NCBI RefSeq assembly: GCF_029478095.1
Contig: NZ_JAKOAV010000001.1
Coordinates: 1 to 64,000, forward strand
Direction: 5' to 3'
Source: Pelotomaculum isophthalicicum JI
Lineage (GTDB): Bacteria; Bacillota; Desulfotomaculia; Desulfotomaculales; Pelotomaculaceae
Length of the DNA: 64,000 nucleotides
The notes beneath the pieces were generated by a model that ran no database searches, had not been told where the DNA came from, and saw only the letters and a list, made by a program, of their open reading frames with translations. Shown here in pieces: positions 14,873-25,800 of the stretch; position 1 is the stretch's first letter, and the number at the start of each line of letters is the position of its first letter. Made by a program: the position numbers and the translations under genes.

Positions 14873-16765
14873 TTGTTCAAAAGGAAGTTTGTCTCTAGGG
14901 GTGTTACTTTAGCATTTTTACTGGCGGTAAGTCTGTTTTTGTTTGCCTCAGTTTCTTTTGCGGCAGGCCAGAATGGAAGCATAGACGGTGTTTCTATTGA
15001 GCTTTATGACGATAACAGTGGCGTTCCCGGTAATGCTATTACAGCAAAAGATTTAACCGCGGGTAAGTTGTTTTGGGCAAAAGTATTTGTAAATAACCCT
15101 GTCAAGCTAAGAATGATTGATCTTATGTTAGAGTATGATAAAGAAGTGTTGTCTGCTCAGAATAGCAAGATCATTAAAGGATCTTATTATCAATATGCTG
15201 ATAGTAACTTATTTGATGCAAATTATGATCCACTTATTGTTTCGACAGTTTTCACTAGTAACGCGGCCGTAGCTAATGCAAGCGGTGCTATTAAATATAA
15301 TCCAGGTGTAAAAGGAGATACACTTCCTGATATACCTGCTGAATATTTAACTGGAAACAAGTTAGAATTATTAAGCGTTCAGTTTAAAGTAGCAACATCA
15401 ATACCTCATGATGGTTATATCAGATGGATTAGAGCTAGCGCTGATGATTTGGCCGGTAAGCTCTTAATTGGTACAGGTGAAAGCGGCAACGAGATACCTT
15501 TCCCGACTGCTGCGCCTATCATCACCATTAAAAAGCCCGTTCCTGTCACCGCAATCACTGTTAGTGGAGAAGCCTACGCAGATTCCATCACTGCAAATGG
15601 CGGCACCCTGCAGATGTATGCTGATGTGCTGCCTGCGAATGCAGATAATACCACTGTAACTTGGTCTGTTACCGCACTTGACGGAACAGCCACGACCAAG
15701 GCGACAATTTCATCTACAGGTTTATTGACGGCTGCAGGAAATGCCTCCGCTAACGGAGACGTTCTGGTTAAAGCAACTGCCAACGACGGATCAGGCATTT
15801 ACGGGACAAAGACAATCCATATATCCGGTCAAATTGATCTGGTGACATCTATTACTGTAACAGGCCAGAATAACGTTTCGGCAATTACTACAAGTGGCGG
15901 AACACTACAGATGCTGGCTACAGTATTGCCAGCAACCGCCAACCAAACAGTAATTTGGGCAGTTTACGCCGCAAACGGAACAGACTCTACGACTATTGCC
16001 ACGATTGATACCAACGGCTTGCTGACTGCCAGCGGCCTAGCAGGCAATAACGGGGATGTAGTGGTTAAGGCAAAAGCGATAGACGGGTCCGGGGTATCCG
16101 GCACTAAAACGATCAATATCTCCAACCAGACAGGCCCGGCCTTGGCTGAGTTGAGGATCGTGGGTACGTTACCAACATCCTTAGTGGTCGGCCAGAGCAT
16201 TGACCTGTCAACCGTGGCGCAGGTATACGGCAGGTACAGCAACAGTACGGAATTTGTGCCGTTAACCACCGGCTTCACCTGGGTGAGCAGCAACACAGCG
16301 GCGGCTTCTGTTTCTGGAAGCATAGTCACCGCTATAAGCAAAGGGACTGCAGATATCTATGTTCAATCCGGTAGCGTCAGCAGCAGCAAGACTACAGTGA
16401 GTGTTGAATATCCGTTAAGCGTCGACTTCACTGCCCAGGATTTGAACGGCAACCAAGTTACAACGTTTGCTGCCGGCGGCACCTATAACTTCGTGGCAAA
16501 AATAAACGGCACGCTAGCAACAGCGGATAACGTCCTGCTCATTGTCCAGATGAAGGATAATAATGGTGTGGTTTATAACATCGGCAGTATGCTGGACAAG
16601 AATGCTACTTCGTATAACAATAAAGAGCTTAGCGCCGGATTCAAGCTGCCTGCCACTGCCGGAACCTATACGGCTGAAGCCTTTATCTGGAACAAGTGGC
16701 CCAGCCAGAGCGGCACTCAGTGGATCTGGGCGCAAAAGCAGACGCTGCAGGTAAATGTGCAGTAG
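14873..16765 (+). CDS. Secreted cohesin-like protein with Ig-like repeats
   Basis: 630 aa, signal peptide then a cohesin-like domain (VSIELYDDNSGVPG, LFWAKVFVN, MIDLMLEYDKEVLSAQ, LELLSVQFKV), close to that of 13484, then two Big_2-like repeats (VTAITVSGEAYADSITANGG and VTSITVTGQNNVSAITTSGG) and further beta domains to the C-terminus. No SLH or dockerin is visible, so it may be soluble or held by other contacts. TTG at 14873 lies 8 nt after AGGAGG; the upstream GTG at 14864 overlaps the ribosome site. Confidence 0.8.
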   Translation: MFKRKFVSRGVTLAFLLAVSLFLFASVSFAAGQNGSIDGVSIELYDDNSGVPGNAITAKDLTAGKLFWAKVFVNNPVKLRMIDLMLEYDKEVLSAQNSKIIKGSYYQYADSNLFDANYDPLIVSTVFTSNAAVANASGAIKYNPGVKGDTLPDIPAEYLTGNKLELLSVQFKVATSIPHDGYIRWIRASADDLAGKLLIGTGESGNEIPFPTAAPIITIKKPVPVTAITVSGEAYADSITANGGTLQMYADVLPANADNTTVTWSVTALDGTATTKATISSTGLLTAAGNASANGDVLVKATANDGSGIYGTKTIHISGQIDLVTSITVTGQNNVSAITTSGGTLQMLATVLPATANQTVIWAVYAANGTDSTTIATIDTNGLLTASGLAGNNGDVVVKAKAIDGSGVSGTKTINISNQTGPALAELRIVGTLPTSLVVGQSIDLSTVAQVYGRYSNSTEFVPLTTGFTWVSSNTAAASVSGSIVTAISKGTADIYVQSGSVSSSKTTVSVEYPLSVDFTAQDLNGNQVTTFAAGGTYNFVAKINGTLATADNVLLIVQMKDNNGVVYNIGSMLDKNATSYNNKELSAGFKLPATAGTYTAEAFIWNKWPSQSGTQWIWAQKQTLQVNVQ

Positions 16766-16826
16766 TCTGACAAATGTCTACAAGAAGGTTTAAGGCATGG
16801 ATGCAGGATTTAAATGATGGAATCTA

Positions 16827-16859
16827 CTGCCCGGACCCCGTTGACACGGGGCCGGGCAG
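16827..16859 (+). terminator. GC-rich hairpin after the cohesin gene
   Basis: CTGCCCGG/CCGGGCAG plus CCCCGT/ACGGGG form a 14-bp stem with a single bulged A and a 4-nt loop. The T-run downstream is weak, so it may be a terminator or an RNA stabiliser. Confidence 0.5.
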
Positions 16860-16903
16860 GGATCCTTTCCTCAATTCTTGAAAGAAGAGGTGAAGAAATA
16901 TAA

Positions 16904-19900
16904 ATGAGAATTAATCAAGCAGTCCGCCGAAAGGCAATGACTGTAATTGCTATGGTTATATGTCTGTCAATGTTGATGCCCGGGCCGTTTGGCATTGTAA
17001 CGGCAGCTACCGGTGGAGGCGGCGGCAGCATTGGTTTTCCTGTTATTGCAACTGTTGGTGACACAGCTATAACCGTAAATGGTAATGTTGGTTCTGAGTT
17101 TAATGGTTTCGTGGCAACCGTGGTATTGAAAAAGATAATTGGCAACGATGAAAGTCTCATTACATCTGAGGAAGTTCGGGTTCAAAACGGCAGCTTCACC
17201 TGGGTTATTCCGGCGGATACCTTGCAGGGAGCGGGAAGTTACAAGGTTGACGCCTCGATAAATGGGAATGCCTTACAGGGACAGGGTTCTTTTTCAGTAG
17301 CACAACCTGCAGCGCCCACAGCGGACCCGCCGGAGGGGACTTACCAGGGTGCCCGCCAGGTAACGCTTTCAGCTGAGGCAGGGGCGAAGATTTACTATAC
17401 TACTGACGGAAGCCAGCCAAGTACAAAGAGCACACTATTTACAGCTCCTTTCAGTATTACCCAGACCACCACGGTTAAGGCCATCGCCGTCAAGTACGGC
17501 GCAGTGAGCAATACTGCCATATTTACCTATACAATTACCGGCGGTGGCGTCGTAGTTCACGTCACTGGCGTAACTGTGGCTCAAACTCTTGATCTGATCA
17601 CCGGCGACAGTAAAACTCTAGTGGCAACGGTCAGTCCGGCCAATGCAACTAATAAGTTAGTAACATGGACGTCTGATAATCCAACTGTGGCTTCGGTGGA
17701 CAGCAGCAGCGGCAAAGTTACTGCCAACAGCGCTGGTACTGCTAATATTACTGTAACAACCGTTGACGGGAATAAAACCGCTACCTGCAAAGTAACCGTT
17801 TACCCGCGCCGTGTGACCGGTGTGGCTCTGGACAAAGATACAATGAATTTGCTGGTAGGTAACAGTGCCAATCTGATCGCCACTGTCGAGCCTTCCAATG
17901 CCACAAATAAAAATGTCGTATGGTCGTCCAGCGATCCCAGCGTGGCCTCTGTAGATAGCACTGGTAGGGTAACAGCTGTCGCGGTTAAGCAGGGCGAACA
18001 ATTCAGTGTGGCTGATATTACAGTGACAACTGCTGATGGCGGCTATACCGCAATTTGCAAAGTGAAGGTGTATCCTGTTGTAACAGTTCAGCAGCAAACG
18101 CAAATCAACCAGAATGCAGCAACTGTTATTTCTTCAACATATAATAGTACGGTTATTACTCAGCAGGTAAGCACTGTTGTGAACAGCCTTACTGCTCTGA
18201 CGGTAAACACCGGTATTTCTGCAAACGAGCAGTTGACAACTGTACAGCAAACCATTTCCACGGTCTTCTCACAAACTGTGACTAGTATGCAACATGGTTA
18301 TGTAAGTCAGGACTTCGTTGCTGAACAGGCCAATACCATACTTAATGATGTAATTGGCAATGTTTTAAATAATGTTGGAGCTGCTGGATTAAATGATCAA
18401 AACATTCAGGCTGCCCAAGGGTCAATAACTACACTAATTGATACAGTTGTAGTAAATCTAAGCAAAACTGTTGTTCAAACGCAACTCGCCGGCACTCTTA
18501 CCACTACAGTGAATACGCTGTTGCAAAGGGTTGACCATGTAAGCGTAGTTGCAACAGGTGGTGCGACTAGTGTAGATGTTGATGCTGCTTCCGTTGCAAA
18601 TGCGGTCTATAATGTAAACAGCATTGCCAACGGCCTGCTGAACAGAAACCTGTCCGATAATACCTCCCTTGCCTCATTAGTTCATGTTCAAAAGCAAGTG
18701 GAACTCTTCGTCCAGTCTACAACTGTGACAAGCGTATCAATCTCAAATAATATCGTTAACACATTGAATAGCAATAACTTCGGTTTGGCATTATTCAACA
18801 GCGATAATGCCGGTATAGCATTGCCACCTCTATCAAGTATAGTTTCCACAATCCAGACGAACGTGCAGGTGACCATTCAGAAAAACACTACACTAGTGAC
18901 GGGTCTTCCAAATGCCAGCGATATTTATGATTATCAATTGATAGTCGACAACACAACCGTTACCAGCTTCACCAGTTCAACATGTACCCTAAACATTCCC
19001 TTTGGCAGTACCCAGTTAGCGGCATCCAGTCTGTTGCCATACTACTTTAATAACCTGAGCGGCTGGTTGCCGGTAATGCTCCCGAGCGGGACATATGCTT
19101 CAGTTATCAGAACTACCTATGGCTATAGCTTCCAAACACCTCACTTGACACCGTTTATGGTAGCAGAGGCTGTTGTACCGCAGGTGATAGCCAACTACCC
19201 AGCCAACGGCGCGACCGATGTAGCGGTAGATGCAACAGTAAAAGCAGTATTTGACAGCGATATAAGTGCCGCAAACCTGAACGGTGTTGTGATCAAGGAC
19301 AGTGCTAACAATATTGTTAGTGGTGTTTCAGCTTCAATTGATGCTAACATGCGCACGTTGCTTATCAATCACCCGAATTTCAGCAACAGCACACAGTACA
19401 CGGTTACCATTCCGGCAAATACCGTTATAAGTGTGGCTAACAGCACCTATAACAGCGCCGTTAACTGGAGCTTTACCACGGTTGCCGCTTCTGGCGGCGG
19501 CGGCGGATCGTCAGCAGCGGCCAGCGTGACCACCCTGTCTGCTGACGACATCGCTAAAGCACAAACCTTTACCTTGAAGAAAGGCACCGACACCGTTGCC
19601 CTGACTGCCGCTGCCTGGGCTAAGCTGGCTGAACTGAAATCAGACTTTACCTTGAAAAATGATGCCGGCACCGTAGTGATAAAAGTATCTCCGGATGCGA
19701 TCGATGTACCCTCCGGATTTACTGTAAGCCTGAAGGCGGCGCAACTCAGTGACGCCAGGGCGGCGGCCCTCCTGGCCGGCGCTGCGGCGGATTTCAAGGC
19801 TGCCAGTGCAATTTATGAAATCACTGCCACTGTTGCGGAAAAAGAAAAGGCAGCGAATCCAGCCACGATTAAGAAGTTCGTTTTCATCACCATGTCTTAT

Positions 19901-20620
19901 GCCGGAGCCGCGGTGGATGAAGACAAACTAGGCGCTTACTGGTACAACGAAAAGGCCGGCCAGTGGGAATATGTCGGCGGCAAGGTCAACAAGGCGGACA
20001 AGACCGTGACCTTTAAGACCGCTCACCTAAGCAAGTACGCCTTGCTGGAAAGCCTGAAGACCTTTAAAGACATAGCGGACCACTGGGCCAAACGGGACAT
20101 TGAGATCATGGCGGCCCGCGGTGTGGCCAAAGGTATGAATGCCAACGAATTTATGCCTGATGCCACTGTTACCAGAGCACAATTTGCCGCTTTACTTGCC
20201 AGGATTACCGGCGCAGCCTATGATCCGGCCAAACAGCCTGCCTTTGCGGATGTGCCTGCCGGCGCCTGGTACGCCAAAGAAGTGGCTGCCGCCTACGCCG
20301 CCGGCCTGATCAAAGGCTATGACGAAAGCTCTTTCGGGCCTGATGATCCCGTTACCAGGGAGCAAATAGCGGTTATGGTGGTGCGGTCGATGAACGCCGC
20401 CGGGGTAATTAAGCCGTTGGACGAAACATCTGTACAAGTCAGGCTGAGAACCTTCAGTGACAGTCAGGGAATCTCCGAATGGGCGCGCCAGTCTGTGGCT
20501 GATGCCGCCGCAGCAGGTATCGTGCGTGGTTATCCCAGTGGCGCATTCCAGCCGTCAAGCGACTCAACCCGTGCTGAAGGAATTGTCATGCTCAAGCGGA
20601 TGATGGATCAACTACCTTAA
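16904..20620 (+). CDS. Large SLH-anchored surface protein
   Basis: 1238 aa. Signal peptide about 1-35; Gly-rich turn; beta domain; CHB_HEX_C-like domain (PPEGTYQGARQVTLSA, KIYYTTDGSQPS); two Big_2 repeats (about 220-395); a long Thr/Val/Gln/Asn-rich helical region (about 400-720) predicted to be elongated; Big_5 domain (about 765-865); Gly linker; a conserved pre-SLH domain ending in a YWYNEKAGQWEYVGGKV-type strand; and three C-terminal SLH repeats (about 1055-1238). The pre-SLH domain is shared with the gene at 20744. ATG at 16904 follows AGAGGTGA. Probably a structural S-layer or anchor protein. Confidence 0.85.
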   Translation: MRINQAVRRKAMTVIAMVICLSMLMPGPFGIVTAATGGGGGSIGFPVIATVGDTAITVNGNVGSEFNGFVATVVLKKIIGNDESLITSEEVRVQNGSFTWVIPADTLQGAGSYKVDASINGNALQGQGSFSVAQPAAPTADPPEGTYQGARQVTLSAEAGAKIYYTTDGSQPSTKSTLFTAPFSITQTTTVKAIAVKYGAVSNTAIFTYTITGGGVVVHVTGVTVAQTLDLITGDSKTLVATVSPANATNKLVTWTSDNPTVASVDSSSGKVTANSAGTANITVTTVDGNKTATCKVTVYPRRVTGVALDKDTMNLLVGNSANLIATVEPSNATNKNVVWSSSDPSVASVDSTGRVTAVAVKQGEQFSVADITVTTADGGYTAICKVKVYPVVTVQQQTQINQNAATVISSTYNSTVITQQVSTVVNSLTALTVNTGISANEQLTTVQQTISTVFSQTVTSMQHGYVSQDFVAEQANTILNDVIGNVLNNVGAAGLNDQNIQAAQGSITTLIDTVVVNLSKTVVQTQLAGTLTTTVNTLLQRVDHVSVVATGGATSVDVDAASVANAVYNVNSIANGLLNRNLSDNTSLASLVHVQKQVELFVQSTTVTSVSISNNIVNTLNSNNFGLALFNSDNAGIALPPLSSIVSTIQTNVQVTIQKNTTLVTGLPNASDIYDYQLIVDNTTVTSFTSSTCTLNIPFGSTQLAASSLLPYYFNNLSGWLPVMLPSGTYASVIRTTYGYSFQTPHLTPFMVAEAVVPQVIANYPANGATDVAVDATVKAVFDSDISAANLNGVVIKDSANNIVSGVSASIDANMRTLLINHPNFSNSTQYTVTIPANTVISVANSTYNSAVNWSFTTVAASGGGGGSSAAASVTTLSADDIAKAQTFTLKKGTDTVALTAAAWAKLAELKSDFTLKNDAGTVVIKVSPDAIDVPSGFTVSLKAAQLSDARAAALLAGAAADFKAASAIYEITATVAEKEKAANPATIKKFVFITMSYAGAAVDEDKLGAYWYNEKAGQWEYVGGKVNKADKTVTFKTAHLSKYALLESLKTFKDIADHWAKRDIEIMAARGVAKGMNANEFMPDATVTRAQFAALLARITGAAYDPAKQPAFADVPAGAWYAKEVAAAYAAGLIKGYDESSFGPDDPVTREQIAVMVVRSMNAAGVIKPLDETSVQVRLRTFSDSQGISEWARQSVADAAAAGIVRGYPSGAFQPSSDSTRAEGIVMLKRMMDQLP

Positions 20621-20631
20621 TCATTAAAAGC

Positions 20632-20664
20632 TGTGCAGGGTAAACTTACTGTTTACCCTGCACA
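20632..20664. terminator. Strong hairpin between SLH genes
   Basis: TGTGCAGGGTAAAC and GTTTACCCTGCACA form a perfect 14-bp stem with a 5-nt loop, 12 bp after the stop. No long T-run follows. Confidence 0.6.
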
Positions 20665-20694
20665 TTGATGCTTGAATTGATGCTTGAATTGATG
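20665..20694 (+). repeat. 12-bp tandem repeat, 2.5 copies
   Basis: TTGATGCTTGAA occurs twice and is followed by TTGATG, directly after the hairpin. Noncoding; a slippage-prone spacer. Confidence 0.7.
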
Positions 20695-20743
20695 TGACGT
20701 ATGGAACCGAATTCATGAAAGTGCGGAAAAGAGGAATTTAATT

Positions 20744-22369
20744 ATGAGAGCTAAAGGTGAACATGAAAAAGTTCAAAAGTATTTCTTATCGGTTCTAATT
20801 GCCGCTTGCTTGACCTTGTTATTTTCTTGCGCTGCAGTTGCAGGGGAGATTGTGTTAAGTGTTAATACTGATAAAGCCGGCTACTTGCCAGGTGAAAATG
20901 TTACCATTACCGGCGCAATGCAATCCGGCGGTAAAGGTTTGCAGGGAGATCTGGCCTTGCAAATAAATGATCCCGGTGGAACTCCTGCGGCGGTGGAAAT
21001 GGTGAGAACGGACGCTCAGGGTAGTTTCTCATTCAAATATCAGCTTGGCACAGATAATGTGAAGTCAGGGAATTACACTGTTTATCTGGCCATCGGAGAT
21101 TACAAGGCCAGTACGTCATTTACTGTTTCATCAACCGGCACAAACTCCGGTAGTAATGATAACGGCGGTGGTGGTAGCAGTAGTGGTAGTAGTACTTCAA
21201 CAGCGACGACATCTTCCGGCAATGTTTTCACTGCCGCTGATTTTCAGAAAGCAATAAGCGCAGCAAATGCCGGCAGCGTCGTTATGCATGACATTGAAAT
21301 GAAGAACGGTGTTGCTTCCCTTTCTATCGAGCCAGGAGTTTTCACCGCATTGAGCCAGCAGCAAAAGAGCCTGGCTTTCCGTGCCGGTGAAGTAACCTTG
21401 CAAATTCCTCCAGGTGCGCTGAACAAAGAGGACCTGGATAAACTGGCCGGTGCTGCCGCCGCTGGAGTGAAGTTGACTATTGCTGAAGAGGAGCGATCCG
21501 GAGCGGGCAGTTTTCTGGTGAGCGGTCTTTCCTGTGCAAAATTGCTGAGTCTGTCTATGGACATGGTAGCAGGTGGCCAAACAACGGGAAATGTGGAACA
21601 ATTCGCAGCGCCTGTGACCGTTCAAATTAAATTGTCTGCCAGTGAACTGGCCGGGCTGGACCCAGACCTGCTTGGCGTTTACTATCTCAATCCGGCGTCC
21701 GGCAAGGCGGAGTACCTGGGCGGAAAAATCGATACAAGTACCGGGATCGTTACTTTCAGCACCAGTCACTTCTCCGGCTTCGCCGTAATGGAATGCAAAA
21801 AATCTTACACCGACGTGCAGTCCACTCACTGGGCATACCGGGATATTTTAATCATGGGCGCTAAACATGTCATGGAAGGAACCTCCTTGAACAGTTTTGC
21901 CCCGGAAGACAGTGTAACCCGGGCGCAATTTGCCGCCATGATAGTCCGTTCAATGGGCCTGAAAACAAGCGGTCCGGAACCTGGCTTCGGGGATGTTACA
22001 CCGGACAAGTGGTACTATAAGGAAGTAACGGCTGCCTATCAAAACGGACTGGTGGGCGGTTATGACGCTGCCACCTTCGGGCCGGATGACCCTGTTACCA
22101 GGGAGCAGATTGCAGCCATGCTTATACGGGCGCTGAATAAGCTGGGCAAAGCACCTGTCCTCGGTCAGGACGAAGCCGGGACAATATTAAATAACTATAA
22201 CGATAAAGAAAGCATTAGCGGCTGGGCTAAGGAAAGTACTGCCGCGGCCGTTAAAATTGGCCTGGTGAAAGGACGCGGCGCAGACAATATTGCGCCCAAG
22301 GCGACGGCCACACGGGCGGAAGGTGCGGCGTTGCTAAAGAGATTCATGCAAAACGCGGGGCTAATCTAA
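20744..22369 (+). CDS. SLH-anchored surface protein
   Basis: 541 aa. Signal peptide about 1-35; a MG2/Big-like domain (VNTDKAGYLPGENVTITG); Gly/Ser linker; a middle domain; the YYLNPASGKAEYLGGKI pre-SLH strand found also in the gene at 16904; and three SLH repeats (about 350-541) with the usual FGPDDPVTREQIAA-type loops. Secreted and likely bound to secondary cell-wall polymer. The N-terminal MG2-like domain may bind a partner; function otherwise unknown. Confidence 0.85.
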   Translation: MRAKGEHEKVQKYFLSVLIAACLTLLFSCAAVAGEIVLSVNTDKAGYLPGENVTITGAMQSGGKGLQGDLALQINDPGGTPAAVEMVRTDAQGSFSFKYQLGTDNVKSGNYTVYLAIGDYKASTSFTVSSTGTNSGSNDNGGGGSSSGSSTSTATTSSGNVFTAADFQKAISAANAGSVVMHDIEMKNGVASLSIEPGVFTALSQQQKSLAFRAGEVTLQIPPGALNKEDLDKLAGAAAAGVKLTIAEEERSGAGSFLVSGLSCAKLLSLSMDMVAGGQTTGNVEQFAAPVTVQIKLSASELAGLDPDLLGVYYLNPASGKAEYLGGKIDTSTGIVTFSTSHFSGFAVMECKKSYTDVQSTHWAYRDILIMGAKHVMEGTSLNSFAPEDSVTRAQFAAMIVRSMGLKTSGPEPGFGDVTPDKWYYKEVTAAYQNGLVGGYDAATFGPDDPVTREQIAAMLIRALNKLGKAPVLGQDEAGTILNNYNDKESISGWAKESTAAAVKIGLVKGRGADNIAPKATATRAEGAALLKRFMQNAGLI

Positions 22370-22420
22370 AAGGCGACAAGTACGGATAATAATTTTAAAT
22401 TACAATTACTTGTTATATTA

Positions 22421-22448
22421 GTGTCTTTGCAATCAAAGGCACTTTTTT
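22421..22448 (+). terminator. Rho-independent terminator
   Basis: GTGTCTTTG, CAAT loop, CAAAGGCAC, then TTTTTT. A classic intrinsic terminator 51 bp after the SLH gene's stop. Confidence 0.8.
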
Positions 22449-22561
22449 GTTCGTTATTGCATAATGATAGCTTCTTTATAACACTTCTCTACAAATAGAA
22501 GGACTTTCCTCTGTTGTGTAGTAATATTATATAGAGGTATTAATTTCAATTGTTTTATTTT

Positions 22562-22577
22562 TGTGATCACCGTTACA
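22562..22577. promoter_or_regulatory. Predicted Crp/Fnr site B
   Basis: TGTGATCACCGTTACA (TGTGA-N6-TTACA). A GATAAA -10 candidate lies at 22597-22602, at exactly the same offset from the site centre as in site A. It is 242 bp before the VWA gene start. Confidence 0.55.
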
Positions 22578-22602
22578 TTTTAATCTTTGGCGAGGGGATA
22601 AA

Positions 22603-22818
22603 ATCTTAAGGCATAGTAGATTAAGTCACTTGCATGGGGGGTGGTGTAAAGGCACTTGTAACCCAACCACCAGGTTGGCTGTTTACCAGAGAATGATAGC
22701 TGTTTACCAGAGAATGATAACGGAGGTGATTTTTAAGTTTTAGTTTCTTTTTGAGAAGATATTCTCTACGGATTTCGAAAAATTTGTATTGCTTAGTTTT
22801 AAGAGGGGAGGCCCATTC
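22603..22818 (+). other. Long leader of the VWA gene
   Basis: About 210 nt of presumed 5' leader without an ORF. It holds a hairpin CCAACC/GGTTGG with ACCA loop (22663-22678) and then two copies of a 21-bp unit CTGTTTACCAGAGAATGATA(G) at 22679-22699 and 22700-22719. The rest of the spacer holds the terminator and the Crp-like site. Confidence 0.5.
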
Positions 22819-25800
22819 GTGAATTTACAAACTTCTTCTCTGCGAAGCATTTCCTTGGCGCAGAGAATAATGCTCCTTTTTGTATTCGCACTGTTGCTGG
22901 CCATGGTAGTATGCGTACCGGCTTACGCCAGTTTGTCCAATGTGACGGTAAATGCGGATAATCCTACAAATCCTACAGTATATGCGGTTTCTGATTATAC
23001 TTTTAGTTTTAGCGACTCCAGCGGCATGAGTGTAAGCGACGATGTATACATTGCGTTTGCACCGGGTTTTGATGTGAGCAGTATTAATCTTAATGCTGTG
23101 ACAATGACGGTAAGCGGTAATGTATACCAGGCTCCGGCAAGACTTGAAGGTTCTACGTTGATCGTTACAGTGCCGGAAAATGTCGCTGCCGGTCAAGACG
23201 TATCTCTCGTCATTAAAGGAATTAAAAACGCGAGTTATATTGGTAGTAACTATTTCGCTGAAATTTATTTGAGTAGCAATCTTTCGTACGCAAGACCTGC
23301 TTCTGTCAACCTGGTCGCTCCAAAACTCGTCATAAAACCGGATCTCGATACTATAGAGGTATACCTGCGTGACAAGTTGACATTAGAGTTGCAGGACAGC
23401 AAGGGCAATCCATTAAACGCGCCTTATGATGTTTATGTAAATAGTTTCAAAGTCAATGATTCCTTCTACTACAGTGATGAATTCTATCCCGATATTGCCA
23501 ACGTAAGCAAGTGCTCTGGTATTTATATTAAAGCAAACAGCTCCAGTGCCGTTCTCTATTACCGGCCGATGTCCACCGGTACTAAAAAAATAACGGCGTA
23601 CACGTACTCATTTAATGGTGTAAACGCCAACAGCACCAAGGATATCAATGTCACACCGGCAAGTCAGGTGAAAAGCTGGCTGGCTTTAGTGAATGATACA
23701 GGCAGCCTGACGGTAGGGCAACCCGGGAAGTTTGAAGTACAGGTCAATTATACCGACCAGTACGGCAACCCGGTTGACAGGCCCAGCGACCTGACGGTAA
23801 GCCTGGCGGCCACCCAGTTTGGCGGAGGCACTGCCAACGGAAAGCTGTACAAGGCAGATGAAAATGGGTTCATAACAAACTTTGAGATCACAGGCAATGT
23901 GGTGGTTCCGAAAGATCAGTCCAGTATTATCTTCTATTATGTTGACACCAAGTCCACGTCATACAACGGCTACAGGGTTTTTCTGAACGCTGCCGCGGAC
24001 AGTTATACTGGTGCCAATATGGAGATATCCGTTTACCCGGGCAACGCCAGTGTGCTGAAAGCTGTTCCGGCCAACGGTGCGGCCAAGCCGGTCGGCGATA
24101 CTTTTGCCTTGAACATCCAGTTGCTCGACCAGTACGGCAACCCGGCTAATGCCCAGCCGTATACCGGTAACTACCCGACTTCATTGACGGCTGATTTAAA
24201 GAGTTCGTCAGGTACGGGTAGTTTCTACGAGGATTCTTATGCGGAAGAAAAAATTTCCCAAATAACCTTCCCGTATGACTGGTGGACCGGATCAAACGGT
24301 CAGAACAAAACAGTTTATTACAAAGACACTACGGCAGGTGACGTGACAGTATCCGCGGAGGTATACTATCTCCAGTCCGAAACGGCAAGCCTTAAAGTAC
24401 TTCCGCTGCCCGGATCTGTCGACATCTCTTCCGGCATGTCGAACTGGATTCTCAAACAGCGCGGTAAAGTAACTGTCACCCTCAAAGATGCAAATGGCGG
24501 CATTTACACTGTACCAAATGAGTTAACCGGCGGCATCAATGTGATCTTAAATGCCAACCCGGACGGAAATTATTATGACGACCCGGTCGGCGGCAATGAG
24601 CTTTCTTATATCTGGAACTACGGCGGCAGGGTGGTAAATATACCGGCTGGCAAGAGCGGCGCCGATGTTTATTTTGCCCCGGCAAGCGCCGGCAAGAATG
24701 TTCTTTCGGCCATGGTTCAGGGAAATGGTAATACCACGCCCGGCAAGCTGGAAATAGATATCGTCCCGACCGGCGGGGTCAGACTGCAAATGAGCGGTCC
24801 CTTGAGCTTCCTGGCGGGGCAGCCCGGCAAGGTGACGGTATACGTGAAAGACCAGTACGGTAACCCTGTTAACTTAACCAGTGAACTTACCGTCAATCTC
24901 TCTGCGTTCCAGAACAACGGCGATTCAGTCACCGGCCAGGTTTACGGCGCGCAAGTGCTTAACACACCCAACCGCAAGGCGGACATCGTCTGGGTGCTGG
25001 ACAACACCGGGTCTATGTCCGACAAACAAAACGCCGTGGCGAACAATATTTCCGAGTTTTGCAACCAGCTGGCGTCCAGCGGCATGGACTACAACCTGGG
25101 CTACCTGCGCTACAATGACTATACCGGCACGGTGTTGAATACGTTTAGCAATGGAAACCTCTTTACCAGTAATGCCAATGAATTCAGCCAGTCGATCCTG
25201 GCGACGTCCAACAACACTAATGGCAGCACCGAGTATACCATGGGGGCTGTGCAGGCTGCGTTGAACTATCCCTTCCGCAGCGACGCGGAAAAATATATTA
25301 TTGTCGTGACTGATGAACAAGGCGATGACAACGGCCTGGAATCTTCAACGGAAGCTAATGCACGCGCTAATGACGCGCGCGTATATGCCATCTGGAACAC
25401 TTATGATGCCAATTACTCACAAATTGACGAACTGGTTAACAACACCGGCGGCATGCAGGTCGATATCAGCGGGAACTGGAGCACGGCCCTGGCCAGCATC
25501 GGCAGCGACATCGCCGAAAGCACCGCTCCGACTTCCAATGTTATTGACCATGTGGTAATTCCCGCCGGGAAGAGCAGCGCCACCTTTTATTATCAGGACA
25601 CCACCTCTACGATTGGCACCAACTATAGTGTAAATATCGAGGCCGAAGGCGGCAACCTGGAGAGCGCCCAGACCGGCGTCACCATCAACCCCCTTGAAAC
25701 CGGTAAGGTTTCCATCAAGCCGGTTAACGGGACCTATCAAAAGGCCGGCGATGCATTCACTCTGGCCGTTCAACTGGTTGACCAGTACGGTAACCCGGCT

